A DNA stretch of 64,000 bases from Zea mays (Eukaryota; Streptophyta; Magnoliopsida; Poales; Poaceae). Location of the stretch: positions 171,150,923-171,214,922 of the forward strand of contig NC_050097.1 of assembly GCF_902167145.1 (NCBI RefSeq), written 5' to 3'. The notes beneath the pieces are model-generated. The model saw only the letters and a program-made list of their open reading frames with translations. It ran no database searches and was not told where the DNA came from. The position numbers and the translations under genes were made by a program. Position 1 is the first letter of the stretch. Every line of letters starts with the position of its first letter. Shown piece by piece: positions 1-10,227 of this stretch.

Positions 1-2498
1 GTGTGTTCGTCGGTTCCCATTGGAGTCTTTGCGGGCTTGGCGTCCTTCATCCCAAAACGCTTGATCAAGTCTTGCGTGTACTTCGTTTGGGAGATGAAGG
101 TCTCATCCTTGAGTTGCCTCACTTGGAACCCAAGGAAGTAGCTTAACTCGCCCATCATCGACATCTCAAACTTTTGAGTCATCACCCTGCTAAACTCTTC
201 ACAAGACTTTTGGTTAGTAGAACCAAATATTATGTCATCGACATAAATTTGGCACACAAAAAGATCACCATCACATGTCTTAGTAAAAAGAGTTGGATCG
301 GCTTTCCCAACCTTGAAAGCATTAGCAATTAAAACGTCTCTAAGGCATTCATACCATGCTCTTGGGGCTTATTTAAGTCCATAGAGCGCCTTAGAGAGCT
401 TACACACGTGGTCGGGGTACCGTTCATCCTCGAAACCAGGGGGTTGCTCCACGTACACCTCCTCCTTGATTGGCCCATTGAGGAAAGCGCTCTTCACATC
501 CATTTGGAACAACCTGAAAGAATGGTGAGCGGCATATGCTAGCAAAATACGAATGGACTCTAGCCTAGCCACAGGAGCAAAAGTCTCCTCAAAGTCCAAA
601 CCTGCGACTTGGGCATAACCTTTTGCCACAAGTCGTGCCTTGTTCCTTGTCACCACTCCGTGCTCGTCTTGTTTGTTGCGGAACACCCACTTGGTTCCCA
701 CAACATTTTGCTTGGGACGAGGCACCAGTGTCCAAACTTCATTTGTCTTGAAGTTATTGAGCTCCTCTTGCATGGCCAACACCCAGTCTGGATCTAGCAA
801 GGCCTCCTCTACCCTGAAAGGCTCAATAGAAGAGACAAAGGAGTAATGCTCACAAAAATTAACTAATCGAGACCGAGTAGTTACTCCCTTGCTAATGTTG
901 CCCAAAATCTGGTCGACAGGATGATCCCTTTGAATCATCGCTCGGACTTGAGTTGGAGGTGCCGGTTGTGCTTCTTCCTCCATTACATGATCATCTTGTG
1001 CTCCCCCTTGATCATACGCCTCCTCTTGATGAACATGTTCATCGTCTTGAGTTGGGGGATGCACCATTGTTGAGGAAGAAGGTTGATCTTGCTCATTTTG
1101 TTCCTATGGTCGCACATCTCCAATCGCCATGGTGTGTATCGCGGCCGTTGGAACATCTTCTTCATCTACATCATCAAGATCAACAACTTGCTCTCTTGGA
1201 GAGCCATTAGTCTCATCAAATACAACGTCGCTAGAGACTTCAACCAAACCCGATAATATGTTGAAGACCCTATACGCCTTTGTATTTGAGTCATAACCTA
1301 ACAAAAACCCTTCTACGGCTTTGGGAGCAAATTTGGAATTCCTACCCTTCTTCACTAGAATGTAGCATTTACTCCCAAAAACTCGGAAATACGAAACATT
1401 GGGTTTGTTACCGGTTAGTAGCTCATACGAAGTCTTCTTAAGGAGGCGATGAAGGTAGACCCGGTTGATGGCGTGACAAGCCGTGTTCACGGCTTCCGAC
1501 CAAAAGCGCTCGGGGGACTTGAACTCTCCAAGCATCGTCCTCGCCATGTCTATAAGCGTTCTGTTCTTCCTCTCTACCACACCATTTTGCTGTGGTGTGT
1601 AGGGAGCGGAGAACTCGTGCTTGATTCCTTCCTCCTCAAGATATTCCTCCACTTGAAGGTTCTTGAATTCGGACCCATTGTCGCTCCTTATCTTCTTCAC
1701 CTTGAGCTCAAACTCGTTTTGAGCTCTCCTTAGGAAACGCTTGAGGGTCCCTTGGGTTTCAGATTTATCCTGCAAAAAGAATACCCAAGTGAAGCGGGAA
1801 AAATCATCAACTATAACAAGACCATACTTACTTCCTCCTATGCTCAGATAGGCGACGGGTCCTAAGAGGTCCATATGAAGTAACTCCAGGGGTCTTGATG
1901 TTGTCATCACATTTTTGGCATGATGAGAGCTTCCCACCTGTTTCCCTGCTTGACAAGCTGCACAAGGTCTATCTTTTTCGAAAGTAACATTAGTTAGACC
2001 TATTACGTGTTCTCCCTTTAGAAGCTTGTGAAGGTTCTTCATCCCCACATGTGCTAAGCGGCGATGCCACAGCCAGCCCATGCTAGTCTTAGCAATTAAG
2101 CATGCATCTAGACCAGCCTCCTCTTTTGCAAAATCAACTAAATAGAGTTTGCCGTCTAATACACCCTTAAAAGCTAATGAACCATCACTTCTTCTAAAGA
2201 CAGACACATCTACATTTGTGAATAGACAATTATATCCCATATTACATAATTGACTTACGGATAGCAAATTATATCCAAGCGACTCTACTAAGAATACATT
2301 AGAAATAGAGTGCTCATTTGAGATTGCAATCTTGCCTAAGCCTTTAACTTTGCCTTGGTTCCCATCACCGAATATGATTGAATCTTGGGGATCCTTGTTC
2401 TTGACATAGGAAGAGAACATCCTCTTTTCCCTCGTCATGTGATTTGTGCATCCGCTGTCGATAATCCCGCTAGAGCCCCCGGATGCATAAACCTGCAA
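1..2498 (-). pseudogene. pol: Copia pol (protease, integrase, reverse transcriptase), element A, broken
   Basis: This polyprotein would mature Gag, copy the RNA and integrate the cDNA. From the N terminus it shows the aspartic protease motif IIDSGCTNHM; the integrase HHCC zinc finger (H..H in [16 protein letters not shown], then CAAC); the integrase core with D (LLHMD), D (IRSDNG) and E (VVERKN); and the RT region with [11 protein letters not shown], the [10 protein letters not shown] block and YVDDI encoded near 233-252. Two in-frame stops break it: a TAG near 1103 in the linker between integrase and RT, and a TAA near 368 just after the LYGLK motif, where element B has a glutamine codon. 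The frame runs off the window before RNase H. The frame begins one base shifted from gag, directly after an acceptor-like TTGCAG. Confidence 0.9.
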
Positions 2499-2505
2499 GG
2501 CAAAT

Positions 2506-4896
2506 TTAGGCTTGGGTCTTAGGTACCCAACTCATGTTGGGTCCTACAAGGTTAGTACAAATAGCCTTAGGGACCCAAATGCAAGTTTTATCTCCCTTGC
2601 ATTTTGCCCCTAATTTTCTAGCAATTATCTTCCTATCCCTTCTACAAATAGCAAAGGAAGCATTTAAAGCATGATAAATTGTAGAAGGTTCACTATTTGT
2701 TTTCCTAGGCACATGAACAACATTTCTTCTAGGCATGTTATTAATAACATTTCTCCTAGCTAAATTTCTATCATGCATAATAGAAGAACTAGAAGCAACC
2801 ATAGCAAGAGAATCAAAAGCATTATAACTTCTATTACCATTCCTAGAGTGTCTCCTATCATGATACATGAAGGCATGGTTCTTTTTAGCACTACTATCCA
2901 TAGGGGCCTTCCCTTTCTCCTTGGCGGAGATGGAAGCCTTATGGCTTGTTACGTTCTTGACTTCTCTCTTGAAGCCAAGACCATCCTTAATTGAGGGGTG
3001 TCTACCAATCATGTAGGCATCCCTTGCAAATTTTAGCTTGTCAAATTCACTCTTGCTAGTCTTAAGTTGGGCATTAAGACTAGCCACTTCATTATTTAAT
3101 TTTGAAATGCAAGCTAGGTGTTCACTACAAGCATCAACTTTAGATTCTTTGCACCTATTGCAAATCATAACATGTTCTACACAAGAGTTAGATTTATTCA
3201 ATACTACTAGTTTAGCATTTAAATCATCATTAACACCTTTTAAAGTAGAAATGGTTTCATGACAAGTAGATAGTTCACAAGAAATCATTTCATTCCTTTT
3301 AACTTCTAGAGCAAGAGAATTTTGTGCACTAACAAATTTATCATGCTCTTCATACAAAAGATCCTCTTGCTTTTCTAATAACGTATTCTTATCATTCAAG
3401 GCATCAATTAATTCATTAATTTTATCAACCTTGGTTCTATCTAGGCCCTTGAATAAACATGAATAATCTATTTCATCATCATCACTAGACTCATCCTCAC
3501 TTGAAGAAGCATAAGTACTAGTATTACGAGTGCTTACCTTCTTCTCCCTTGCCATGAGGCAAGTGTGATGCTCGTTGGGGAAGAGGGATGACTTGTTGAA
3601 GGCGGTAGCGGCGAGTCCTTCGTTGTCGGAGTCGGACGAGGAGCAATCCGAATCCCACTCCTTTCCAAGATGTGCCTCGCCCTTCGCCTTCTTGTAGTTC
3701 TTCTTCTTTTCCCACTTTCCACTCTTCTTTTCCTGGTCACTATCATTATCGGGACAATTAGCGATAAAATGACCAATCTTACCATATTTGAAGCAGGAGC
3801 GCTTCCCCTTCGTTTTGTTCTTGTTGGGGTGCTCCTTGCGACCCTTTAGCGCCGTCTTGAACCGCTTGATGATGAGGGCCATCTCTTCATCATTAAGCCC
3901 GGCCGCCTCAACTTGCGCCACCTTGCTAGGTAGCGCCTCCTTGCTCCTTGTTGCCTTGAGAGCAATAGTTTGAGGCTCTTGGATTGGGCCATTTAATGCA
4001 TCGTGGACGTATCTAGCCTCCTTGATCATCATCAGCCCGCTTACGAACTTTCCAAGGATCTCCTCGGGCGTCATCTTTGTGTACCTAGGATTCTCATGAA
4101 TATTGTTCACAAGATGTGGATCAAGGACGGTAAAGGACCTTAGCATTAGTCGGACAACATCGTGGTCCGTCCATCGCGTGCTTCCATAGCTCCTTATCTT
4201 GTTGACGAGGGTTTTGAGCCTGTTGTACGTTTGGGTTGGCTCCTCCCCCCTTATCATCGCGAATCTCCCGAGTTCTCCTTCCACCAACTCCATCTTGGTG
4301 AGCATGGTGACGTCGTTCCCCTCATGTGAGATCTTGAGGGTATCCCAGATCTGCTTGGCGTTATCCAAGCCGCTCACTTTATGGTATTCGTCCCTGCACA
4401 AAGAAGCTAGAAGAACAGTAGTAGCTTGTGCAATTTTGTGAATTTGCTCATTAATGAACATGGGACTATCAGTACTATCAAATTTCATTCCATTCTCGAC
4501 TATCTCCCATATGCTTGGATGGAGAGAAAACAAGTGACTATGCATTTTGTGACTCCAAAATCCGTAGTCCTCTCCATCAAAATGAGGAGGTTTGCCAAGA
4601 GGAATGGAAAGCAAATGTGCATTTGAGCTATGTGGAATACGAGAATAATCGAAAGAGAAGTTTGAGTTAACCGTCTTCTTTTTCTCGTAGTCATTGTCGT
4701 CGTCCCTTTGGGAAGAAGATGACTCGTCACTGTCGTCGTAGTAGATGATCTCCTTAATGTGCCTTGTCTTCTTCTTCTTCCCATCTTTTCGTTTGTGGCC
4801 CGAGCCCGAGTCGGTAGGCTTGTCATCTTTAGGCTCGTTGACGAAGGACTCCTTCTCCTTATCATTGATCACAATCCCCTTGCCCCTAGGATCCAT
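2506..4896 (-). CDS. gag: Sirevirus Gag polyprotein, element A (796 aa, open frame)
   Basis: Gag forms the virus-like particle and packages RNA. The frame is open from MDPRGKG to the stop, 796 residues. An acidic and lysine-rich N terminus is followed by the UBN2-like Copia Gag core (PHFDGEDYGFWSHKM, residues about 105-120, through to about 320). A zinc knuckle lies near residue 367, then a long coiled-coil-like C-terminal part. The knuckle reads CFKYGKIGHFIANCP: the second metal-binding Cys is Tyr, whereas elements B and C keep Cys. The frame is therefore open but its RNA-binding knuckle is probably dead. The start at 4896 lies about 40 bases downstream of the primer site and matches the start in element B. 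Confidence 0.88.
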   Translation of the reverse strand: MDPRGKGIVINDKEKESFVNEPKDDKPTDSGSGHKRKDGKKKKTRHIKEIIYYDDSDESSSSQRDDDNDYEKKKTVNSNFSFDYSRIPHSSNAHLLSIPLGKPPHFDGEDYGFWSHKMHSHLFSLHPSIWEIVENGMKFDSTDSPMFINEQIHKIAQATTVLLASLCRDEYHKVSGLDNAKQIWDTLKISHEGNDVTMLTKMELVEGELGRFAMIRGEEPTQTYNRLKTLVNKIRSYGSTRWTDHDVVRLMLRSFTVLDPHLVNNIHENPRYTKMTPEEILGKFVSGLMMIKEARYVHDALNGPIQEPQTIALKATRSKEALPSKVAQVEAAGLNDEEMALIIKRFKTALKGRKEHPNKNKTKGKRSCFKYGKIGHFIANCPDNDSDQEKKSGKWEKKKNYKKAKGEAHLGKEWDSDCSSSDSDNEGLAATAFNKSSLFPNEHHTCLMAREKKVSTRNTSTYASSSEDESSDDDEIDYSCLFKGLDRTKVDKINELIDALNDKNTLLEKQEDLLYEEHDKFVSAQNSLALEVKRNEMISCELSTCHETISTLKGVNDDLNAKLVVLNKSNSCVEHVMICNRCKESKVDACSEHLACISKLNNEVASLNAQLKTSKSEFDKLKFARDAYMIGRHPSIKDGLGFKREVKNVTSHKASISAKEKGKAPMDSSAKKNHAFMYHDRRHSRNGNRSYNAFDSLAMVASSSSIMHDRNLARRNVINNMPRRNVVHVPRKTNSEPSTIYHALNASFAICRRDRKIIARKLGAKCKGDKTCIWVPKAICTNLVGPNMSWVPKTQA

Positions 4897-4932
4897 CTCT
4901 TCGGGCGGTTAGTCCCTTTCTTGAAGAGAACA

Positions 4933-4944
4933 GTTTTGATACCA
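4933..4944 (-). other. Primer-binding site, element A (initiator Met tRNA type)
   Basis: On the minus strand it reads TGGTATCAAAAC, two bases after the LTR end. The perfect complement of the plant initiator tRNA-Met 3' end is TGGTATCAGAGC, so there are two mismatches. Elements B and C have the site at the same two-base spacing. Confidence 0.8.
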
Positions 4945-5538
4945 ATTGATAGCACCTAGAGGGGGGTGAATAGGTGATCCTGTAAAAACTTGAAACTTAA
5001 TCCACAAAACTTGATTAGGAGTTAGCACGAATAAGCCAAGTGGCTAGAGAGGAAAACTTGCACAACACGATAACCACAAAGAGATCAACACAGAGATGGC
5101 ACAGTGGTTTATCCCGTGGTTCGGCCAAGTCCAACACTTGCCTACTCCACGTTGTGGCGTCCCAACGGACGAGGGTTGCAATCAACCCCTTTCAAGCGGT
5201 CCAAAGACCCACTTGAATACCACAGTGTTTTGCTTTTACTTTACTATATCCCGCTCACGAGGAATCTCCACAACTTGGAGCCTCTCGCCCTTACACTTTG
5301 ATGATCACAAAGAAGCACAGAGTAAGGGAGGGATGAGCAACGCACACAAGACACGAAATCAGAGTACCAACACGCACACAAGTCGCAACAAGAGCTCACA
5401 ACACAACTCAGCGAGTTCACAACTCAAATGGAGCTCTAATTGCTATCGCAAAGAATCAAATGCGCGGAATCGAAGTCTTGGTGCTTAGGAATGCTTAGAG
5501 AATGCTTTGGTGTCCTCCTCCATGCGCCTAGGGGTCCC

Positions 5539-5545
5539 TTTTATA
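5539..5545 (-). promoter_or_regulatory. TATA box of LTR A
   Basis: The minus strand reads GGGGCTATAAAAGGGACCCC, a strong plant TATA box. The same box is in the 3' LTR of element B (17116-17122) but is deleted from B's 5' LTR. Confidence 0.7.
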
Positions 5546-5608
5546 GCCCCAAGGCAGCTAGGAGCCGTTGAGTGCATTCCAGGAAGGCAATTCTTGCCTT
5601 CTGTCGCC

Positions 5609-5980
5609 TGGTGCACCGGACAGTCCGGTGCACCACCGGACACTATCCGGTGCGGATCACCTTCCTTATTTGGCGAAGCCGACCGTTGGCGCTTTGGAGC
5701 CGTTGGCGCACCGGACACTGTCCGGTGCACACCGGACAGTCCGGTGCCCCCTTCCGACCGTTGGCTCGGCCACGTGTCTCGCGTGGATCGCGCGGCCGAC
5801 CGTTGGCCCGGCCGACCGTTGGCTCACCGAACAGTCCGGTGCACACCGGACAGTCCGGTGCACACCGGACAGTCCGGTGAATTATAGCCGTACGCCGTTA
5901 ATCACTTCCCGAGAGCAGCAAGTTCGCCTGAGCCAGCCTGGCGCACCGGACACTGTCCGGTGCACCACCGGACAGTCCGG
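5609..5980. repeat. Cluster of CACCGGACA/TGTCCGGTG palindromes in LTR A
   Basis: There are at least eight copies of a 17-20 bp palindrome of the form CACCGGAC(A)(N)GTCCGGTG, immediately upstream of the TATA box. Identical clusters lie in every other Sirevirus LTR here (9372-9607, 16720-17055, 36840-37325, 44895-45375; only sparse in 26768-26885). CG-rich palindromes in this position are a described hallmark of Sirevirus LTRs, probably cis-regulatory. They also create artefactual peptide repeats in translated frames. Confidence 0.85.
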
Positions 5981-6327
5981 TGCACCCAGATAGAGCTGAC
6001 TTTGGCTGAACAAAGCCATCTTTAATTTCAACTTGATTTTTCCTGTTTCCAGCACTTAGACACAATACATTAGTCTCTAAAACAATGTACTAAGTCTGAG
6101 AAACATACCTTTATATTTAATTTGTACTTTGTCCACCATTCAACACTTAGGCACTTGTGTTGGACACTAAATCACCAAAATACTTAGAAATGGCCCAAGG
6201 GCACATTTCCCTTTCAATAACCTTTGTTATCTCTAAATAAAAAAAAGGGTTGGATGCTAGCTAGACATGTGTGTCGTGTCATAGACCTTCCTATGGCTTG
6301 GTGGAATCGCTCTATCGTTTTCATCTA

Positions 6328-6697
6328 ACGCCCCGTTTGGATCTTGGAATTAAATTTTATTCTAATAATAGTAATTTATGCATATATCAATTAAGCTAAT
6401 TTAGTTTTATATAAAAATATATTTATATACTATTATTAACAAGATATCAGAGATATTTATGTGCTATATTTTTATTATAGAGGAGTAATCTGAAGAGCGT
6501 CCTATAAGTTGTAGACTAGGAATAAATTTTACTGATACATAAAATCATTTCACATCCTCCACCTCATGAATTTAAGATAGTCTTATATCTGAACTTTGGA
6601 AAGTGGTGGAATGTTAAATTCCAGCCTAAATAGTTTACTTTATTAAGTAAATTTTAATTCCTACAAAATGAATGGATTGAAACGTCCCGTGACAGTA
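6328..6697. mobile_element. Possible MITE (about 370 bp)
   Basis: The left end CGCCCCGTTTGGATC and the reverse complement of the right end, CGGGACGTTTCAATCC, look like diverged terminal inverted repeats around AT-rich DNA. This is the usual build of PIF/Harbinger or hAT MITEs in grasses. No clear target duplication is visible, so the call is tentative. Confidence 0.3.
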
Positions 6698-6900
6698 ATG
6701 GCAAACACTACATTTTATGTTTCTAATGAATGTTGAGGCTTCTAATAATATATTGTCACTTATTTATTTCATATATTGTACTACCTCCGTTCTTAAATAT
6801 ATTGACGTCATTATTATTTTTTAAAAACTTTGGCCACTCGTCTTATTCAACAAAAAATGTAAAATATTATTTATTTTATTATAATTTGTTTTATCACTTA

Positions 6901-6930
6901 TCTATACTATACTTAAAGCACCAGTTTCAA
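6901..6930 (+). mobile_element. Possible Helitron 5' end
   Basis: TCTATACTATACTTAAAGCACC starts directly after an A and resembles 5' ends of grass Helitrons, which begin TC after an A/T target. I could not find a convincing hairpin plus CTAG 3' end, so the extent is unknown. Confidence 0.25.
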
Positions 6931-7460
6931 CGGTCGTCTCGCGTCATCTTTTTACAAATAACCCCTCACAGCTATTTCAAATTAATCTGTTGCACGCCTA
7001 TAGATGACCAAACGGCGGCTCAGCACGGGCCACAACTCTGGCCCAGGCACGTCATGCCGGCCTGCTGGCTGTGTCGGACCAGCCCGTTAGCACGTCGACC
7101 CATTTGATTAAATCAGCGTAAAATATTAAAAAACGGTGCAGGAGGTGGGGTTCGAATCCATGCCTAGACACTTGGTGAAGCTGTCTAACCAGTAAAATAT
7201 CATGCTCAGATGTTTTTAATATTGAATATAAATTGTATATATGTATATACGTTTTTTGTAAAATAAAAATATATAATTATGTCGGACTGGGCCAGCACTA
7301 TGGGCTGAGGCTTGAGACCACATTGGCACATCCAGTTTTTATTGGTGCCTGACTTTAGCAATCACTCCATATTTTGATCTATCTTTTTTATAAGTTTGAG
7401 TTCATGTGACTTATTTTAGAAACTTGAACTCACAAACTTTCTCTTATTTGGTCTCTGTAT

Positions 7461-7542
7461 GGTGGAATTATGTTATTTTATAATCTCTATTTGTTCAGTC
7501 AGGTGGAATTATGTTATTTTATAATCTCTATTTGTTCAGTCA
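7461..7542. repeat. Perfect 41-bp tandem duplication
   Basis: Two identical 41-bp units, 7461-7501 and 7502-7542, each begin GGTGGAATTATG and end TTGTTCAGTCA. With no differences between the copies the duplication is probably recent. Confidence 0.9.
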
Positions 7543-7670
7543 GTCGTTGTGAACTCTCTTCTAATCGCTCACTTCATTGGCCGCGTGTTGTACCAAGACA
7601 TGTTGCATGGAGTAAACAATAACATCAGTTAGCCAAATCAAAAAATATTATACGGAGAGCTGTCACACCT

Positions 7671-9140
7671 GGGATTTAAGGGACAAAGCCGGGTGCATCT
7701 CATACATGCGCCAAAGAAGACAACATAGAGATAAATGTCACAATAATCAGAGTATTTATTACATAGCAGGCTTTCTAGACTGGGCCTCAAATTCCCGAAA
7801 GCGCGGGGGCTATCCTATAAATATTCCTAGACTCAGTCAACAACCTCTCTGGACTGTGGGCTGTTTTCTAAAACACCCAGGGTATTTTATGCAAGACGCT
7901 CAGCGCGAAGGGGTATCGTGTGATATCGGTCGTTGGATCCCTGACCGAGCGTCTAGATTAAATCACAATCTCCGCGAACCGGTATGCTTCTATGACCGTT
8001 GGATCCAGGGTCGAGCATCCGGATTTAAAATAACCCCTATCGACCGCCGCCCGCACGATCTTCATCTAACGGTTCAGATCTCACAGCGCGAATGGATACG
8101 TGGTCGTCTAATCTCGGTCACAGATCAAAGATTCAACGACCCTTGTTACTTTCCCCAAACTAGGATACGCGCGTGGCGGCGCCGATGAATAGGGGCACCG
8201 CGGCGGCGCCCCGTGCCGGCGAGTAATTACTCCACCACCAGAGCACGCAACTACCTAATCGATAGGCTCAACGCAACCACAGTGAATGCGGATAGATGGG
8301 GAGGATCCATACCGTAAATGGCACGACGCGGAGAACTGACGGCGGAAAGGCGAGCTTCACGGCGATCCTCGATGCTCCGACAAGGAATTCCTCGGATCTC
8401 GTCGCACACGCGACCGATGAACCAAGCGCACACAATGCCGACCCCACGGCGAGTCTTCGCGACACTACGTCGAGTACCGACCAGCGGCCAGGTGGGTTGT
8501 CGAGCGCGGCGGCTACAGCTTGCCTCTTCCCTTACGCGGACAGCGACTTTCTCTCACCCAGGTGGCGGCGAAAAGAAGAGAAGGCAAGGGGAGAGTCATG
8601 GTCTTGGGTTCGCTTTTGAAGCCAGGGCGAGGTGGAATCTTGTGCCAACAACCCGGCCGATTCACCCAGCCCGTTCGCGGAGCTACCCCGGGGAAGAAAA
8701 ATAGTGTGACGCAGTGTATGCCACAGAGGGCTCACCAGCTAGTGAGTCCGCGTGCCAGAGAAGGGGGAAAGGAGCGAGCGCGAGTGGTGACTGGTCGGTG
8801 GGGCCCGCAGATCGGCGACAGAGTCACAGGGACGGTGCGAAAACGGCTGACAAGGAAGGGCCCGGATGACAGCACATGGTCACGGCTGGGCCGCGCAGGT
8901 GAGGAGAGTTTAGTGGGCCGAATTAGGTCTCTGTGGCCCAAGTAGCTCCCCCCTTTTCTTTTTCTTATTTTTCCTTATTTCCAATCTCCAAATCCAGTTT
9001 GATTTCAAACTTGAATTCAAACTTTGTGGTTCTCTATTTACAAATTATATCTGTGAAATTAGGAGTACTAATTCTGGAGAAATTTAATTATATATATTAT
9101 TTTTATATCTTTTCTCTTTTTGTTTCAATTCTAAAATTTC
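7671..9140 (-). repeat. Left (3') LTR-like segment of D, internally deleted
   Basis: 7671-7770 matches the start of the right LTR (22491 onward) and 7770-8510 matches about 24155-24890. About 1.5 kb present in the right LTR (roughly 22618-24155) is missing. From about 8510 to 9140 it diverges, with GC-rich then AT-rich sequence of similar layout only, and it stops before the expected terminal GGGTGTTACA. Frames inside (such as 8296-8945) look like by-products of GC-rich DNA, not genes. Confidence 0.7.
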
Positions 9141-10177
9141 CTTTAGGGAAATGTGCCCTTGGGCCATTTCTAAGTATTTTGGTGATTGAGTGCCAACACA
9201 AGAGGACTCATGATAATCTATGGATAAAGTGCAAATCAAGTAAAAAGGTATGTTTCTAAGACTTAGTACATTGTTGTTGAGACTAATGTATTGTGTCTAA
9301 GTGCTGGAAACAGGAGAAATCAAGTTGGAAAAGAGATGGCTCTGTTCAGCCAAAGACAGCTCGGTCTGGGTGCACCGGACTGTCCGGTGGTGCACCGGAC
9401 AGTGTCCGGTGCGCCAGGCCGGCGACTGTCATCTCGCTGCTCTCAGGAAGCAATTAACAGCGTACGGCTATAAATCACCGGACTGTCCGGTGGTGCATCA
9501 GACTGTCCGGTGAGCCAACAGTCAGCCGGGCCAACGGTCGGCCGCGGAATCCACGCGCGACGCGTGGCAGAGCCAACTGTCAGAAGGGGGCACCGGACTG
9601 TCCGGTGCGCATGGAGGAGAATACCAAGCATTCCTTGAGCATTGTTGATCACTCACACTTCATTCTTGCGCACTTGTTCGACATTCTTAGTGATTTGAGC
9701 TCCGTTCTAGTGAGAACCTCGAGATATTGTCTTGAGCTCAAGTCTTGCTCTTGTGTGTGCGTATTTGCTGTGGTTTTGAGTGTGTTGCTTCCCTCCCTTA
9801 CTCTTGTGCTTCATATTGATTCTCATTGTAAGGGCGAGAGACTCCAAGTTGTGGTGATTCCTCGCAAACGGGAAAAGAGTAAAGTAAAGAAGAACACCGT
9901 GGTATTCAAGTTGATCACTGGATCACTTGAGAGGAGTTGATTGCAACTCTAGTCCGTTGGGACGCCACAACGTGGAGTAGGCAAGTTTTGTACTTGGCCG
10001 AACCACAGGATAAATCCTTGTGTCTCTTGTGCTTGTCTTTATTGTGTCCATTGTGCTTCACAAGAGTTCTCCTCTCTACTCACTTGATTTCATTATACTA
10101 ACTCTTAATCAAGTTTGTGGTGTTAAGTTTTAAGTTTTTACAGGACCACCTATTCACCCCCCCTCTAGGTGCTCTCA
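9141..10177 (+). repeat. 5' LTR of element B (1037 bp, TATA region deleted)
   Basis: It aligns with the 3' LTR base for base except for a 181-bp gap at 9607/9608, opposite 16954-17134. That gap removes the TATAAAA box and several palindromes. The first four bases read CTTT instead of TGAA. It ends GGTGCTCTCA. The small frame 9605-9940 lies in the transcribed leader and is not supported as a gene. Confidence 0.88.
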
Positions 10178-10179
10178 AT

Positions 10180-10191
10180 TGGTATCGGAGC
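10180..10191 (+). other. Primer-binding site, element B
   Basis: It reads TGGTATCGGAGC, two bases after the LTR end, and differs by one base from the complement of the initiator tRNA-Met 3' end. Confidence 0.82.
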
Positions 10192-10227
10192 CGTCCTCTT
10201 CAAGAAAGGGACTAATCGCCCGAAGAG

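Larger units (their letters stand above)
1..6216 (-). mobile_element. Sirevirus-type Ty1/Copia retrotransposon A, 5' part
   Basis: This is an LTR retrotransposon reading right to left: 5' LTR, primer site, gag, then pol running off the left edge of the window. Order protease-integrase-RT marks Ty1/Copia. The long gag, the palindrome-rich LTR and the TGAAAGGGAAATGTGCCC LTR start fit the Sirevirus (Opie/Ji-like) group of maize; the exact family name is inferred. The 3' end, including RNase H and the 3' LTR, lies outside, so neither target duplication nor LTR divergence can be measured. The five bases beyond the 5' LTR are ATAAC (6217-6221). Confidence 0.9.
4947..6216 (-). repeat. 5' LTR of element A (1270 bp)
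   Basis: The LTR runs, on the minus strand, from TGAAAGGGAAATGTGCCC (6216) to GGTGCTATCA (4947), with TG...CA ends. It aligns along its length with the LTRs of element B on the other strand. It contains a TATAAAA box and a block of short CG-rich palindromes just upstream of that box. Confidence 0.88.
6217..7670. other. AT-rich intergenic DNA between elements A and D
   Basis: I see no gene here. It holds a MITE-like segment, a Helitron-like 5' end, a 41-bp tandem duplication, and a stretch at about 6995-7330 of CGGGC/GGCCC-type sequence (GGCCCAGGCACG, GGGCCAGCACTATGGGCTGAGG). That last sequence recurs in another form at 58010-58370 and looks like a dispersed grass repeat. A GGTTCGAATCC box near 7150 is tRNA-like, but no tRNA folds around it by eye. 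Confidence 0.5.

Noticed and set aside
5485..5993. Overlapping open frames with HRTVRC/TPDSPV peptide repeats
   Set aside because: They are translations of the CACCGGACAGTCCGGTG palindromes in Sirevirus LTRs. Such frames appear in several frames on both strands and at every LTR (also 36737-37443 and 44792-45495).
7140..7200. tRNA gene suggested by GGTTCGAATCC
   Set aside because: Only the T-loop-like box is present. I could not form acceptor, D and anticodon stems around it on either strand; it may be a SINE or chance remnant.
8296..8945. GC-rich open frames (also 24599-25215)
   Set aside because: They overlap in several frames in LTR sequence of element D and have no domain or codon signal.
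9605..9940. Small protein gene in the LTRs of element B (also 17045-17467)
   Set aside because: The frame lies in the transcribed leader part of both LTRs, has no recognisable domain, and its conservation follows from LTR identity.
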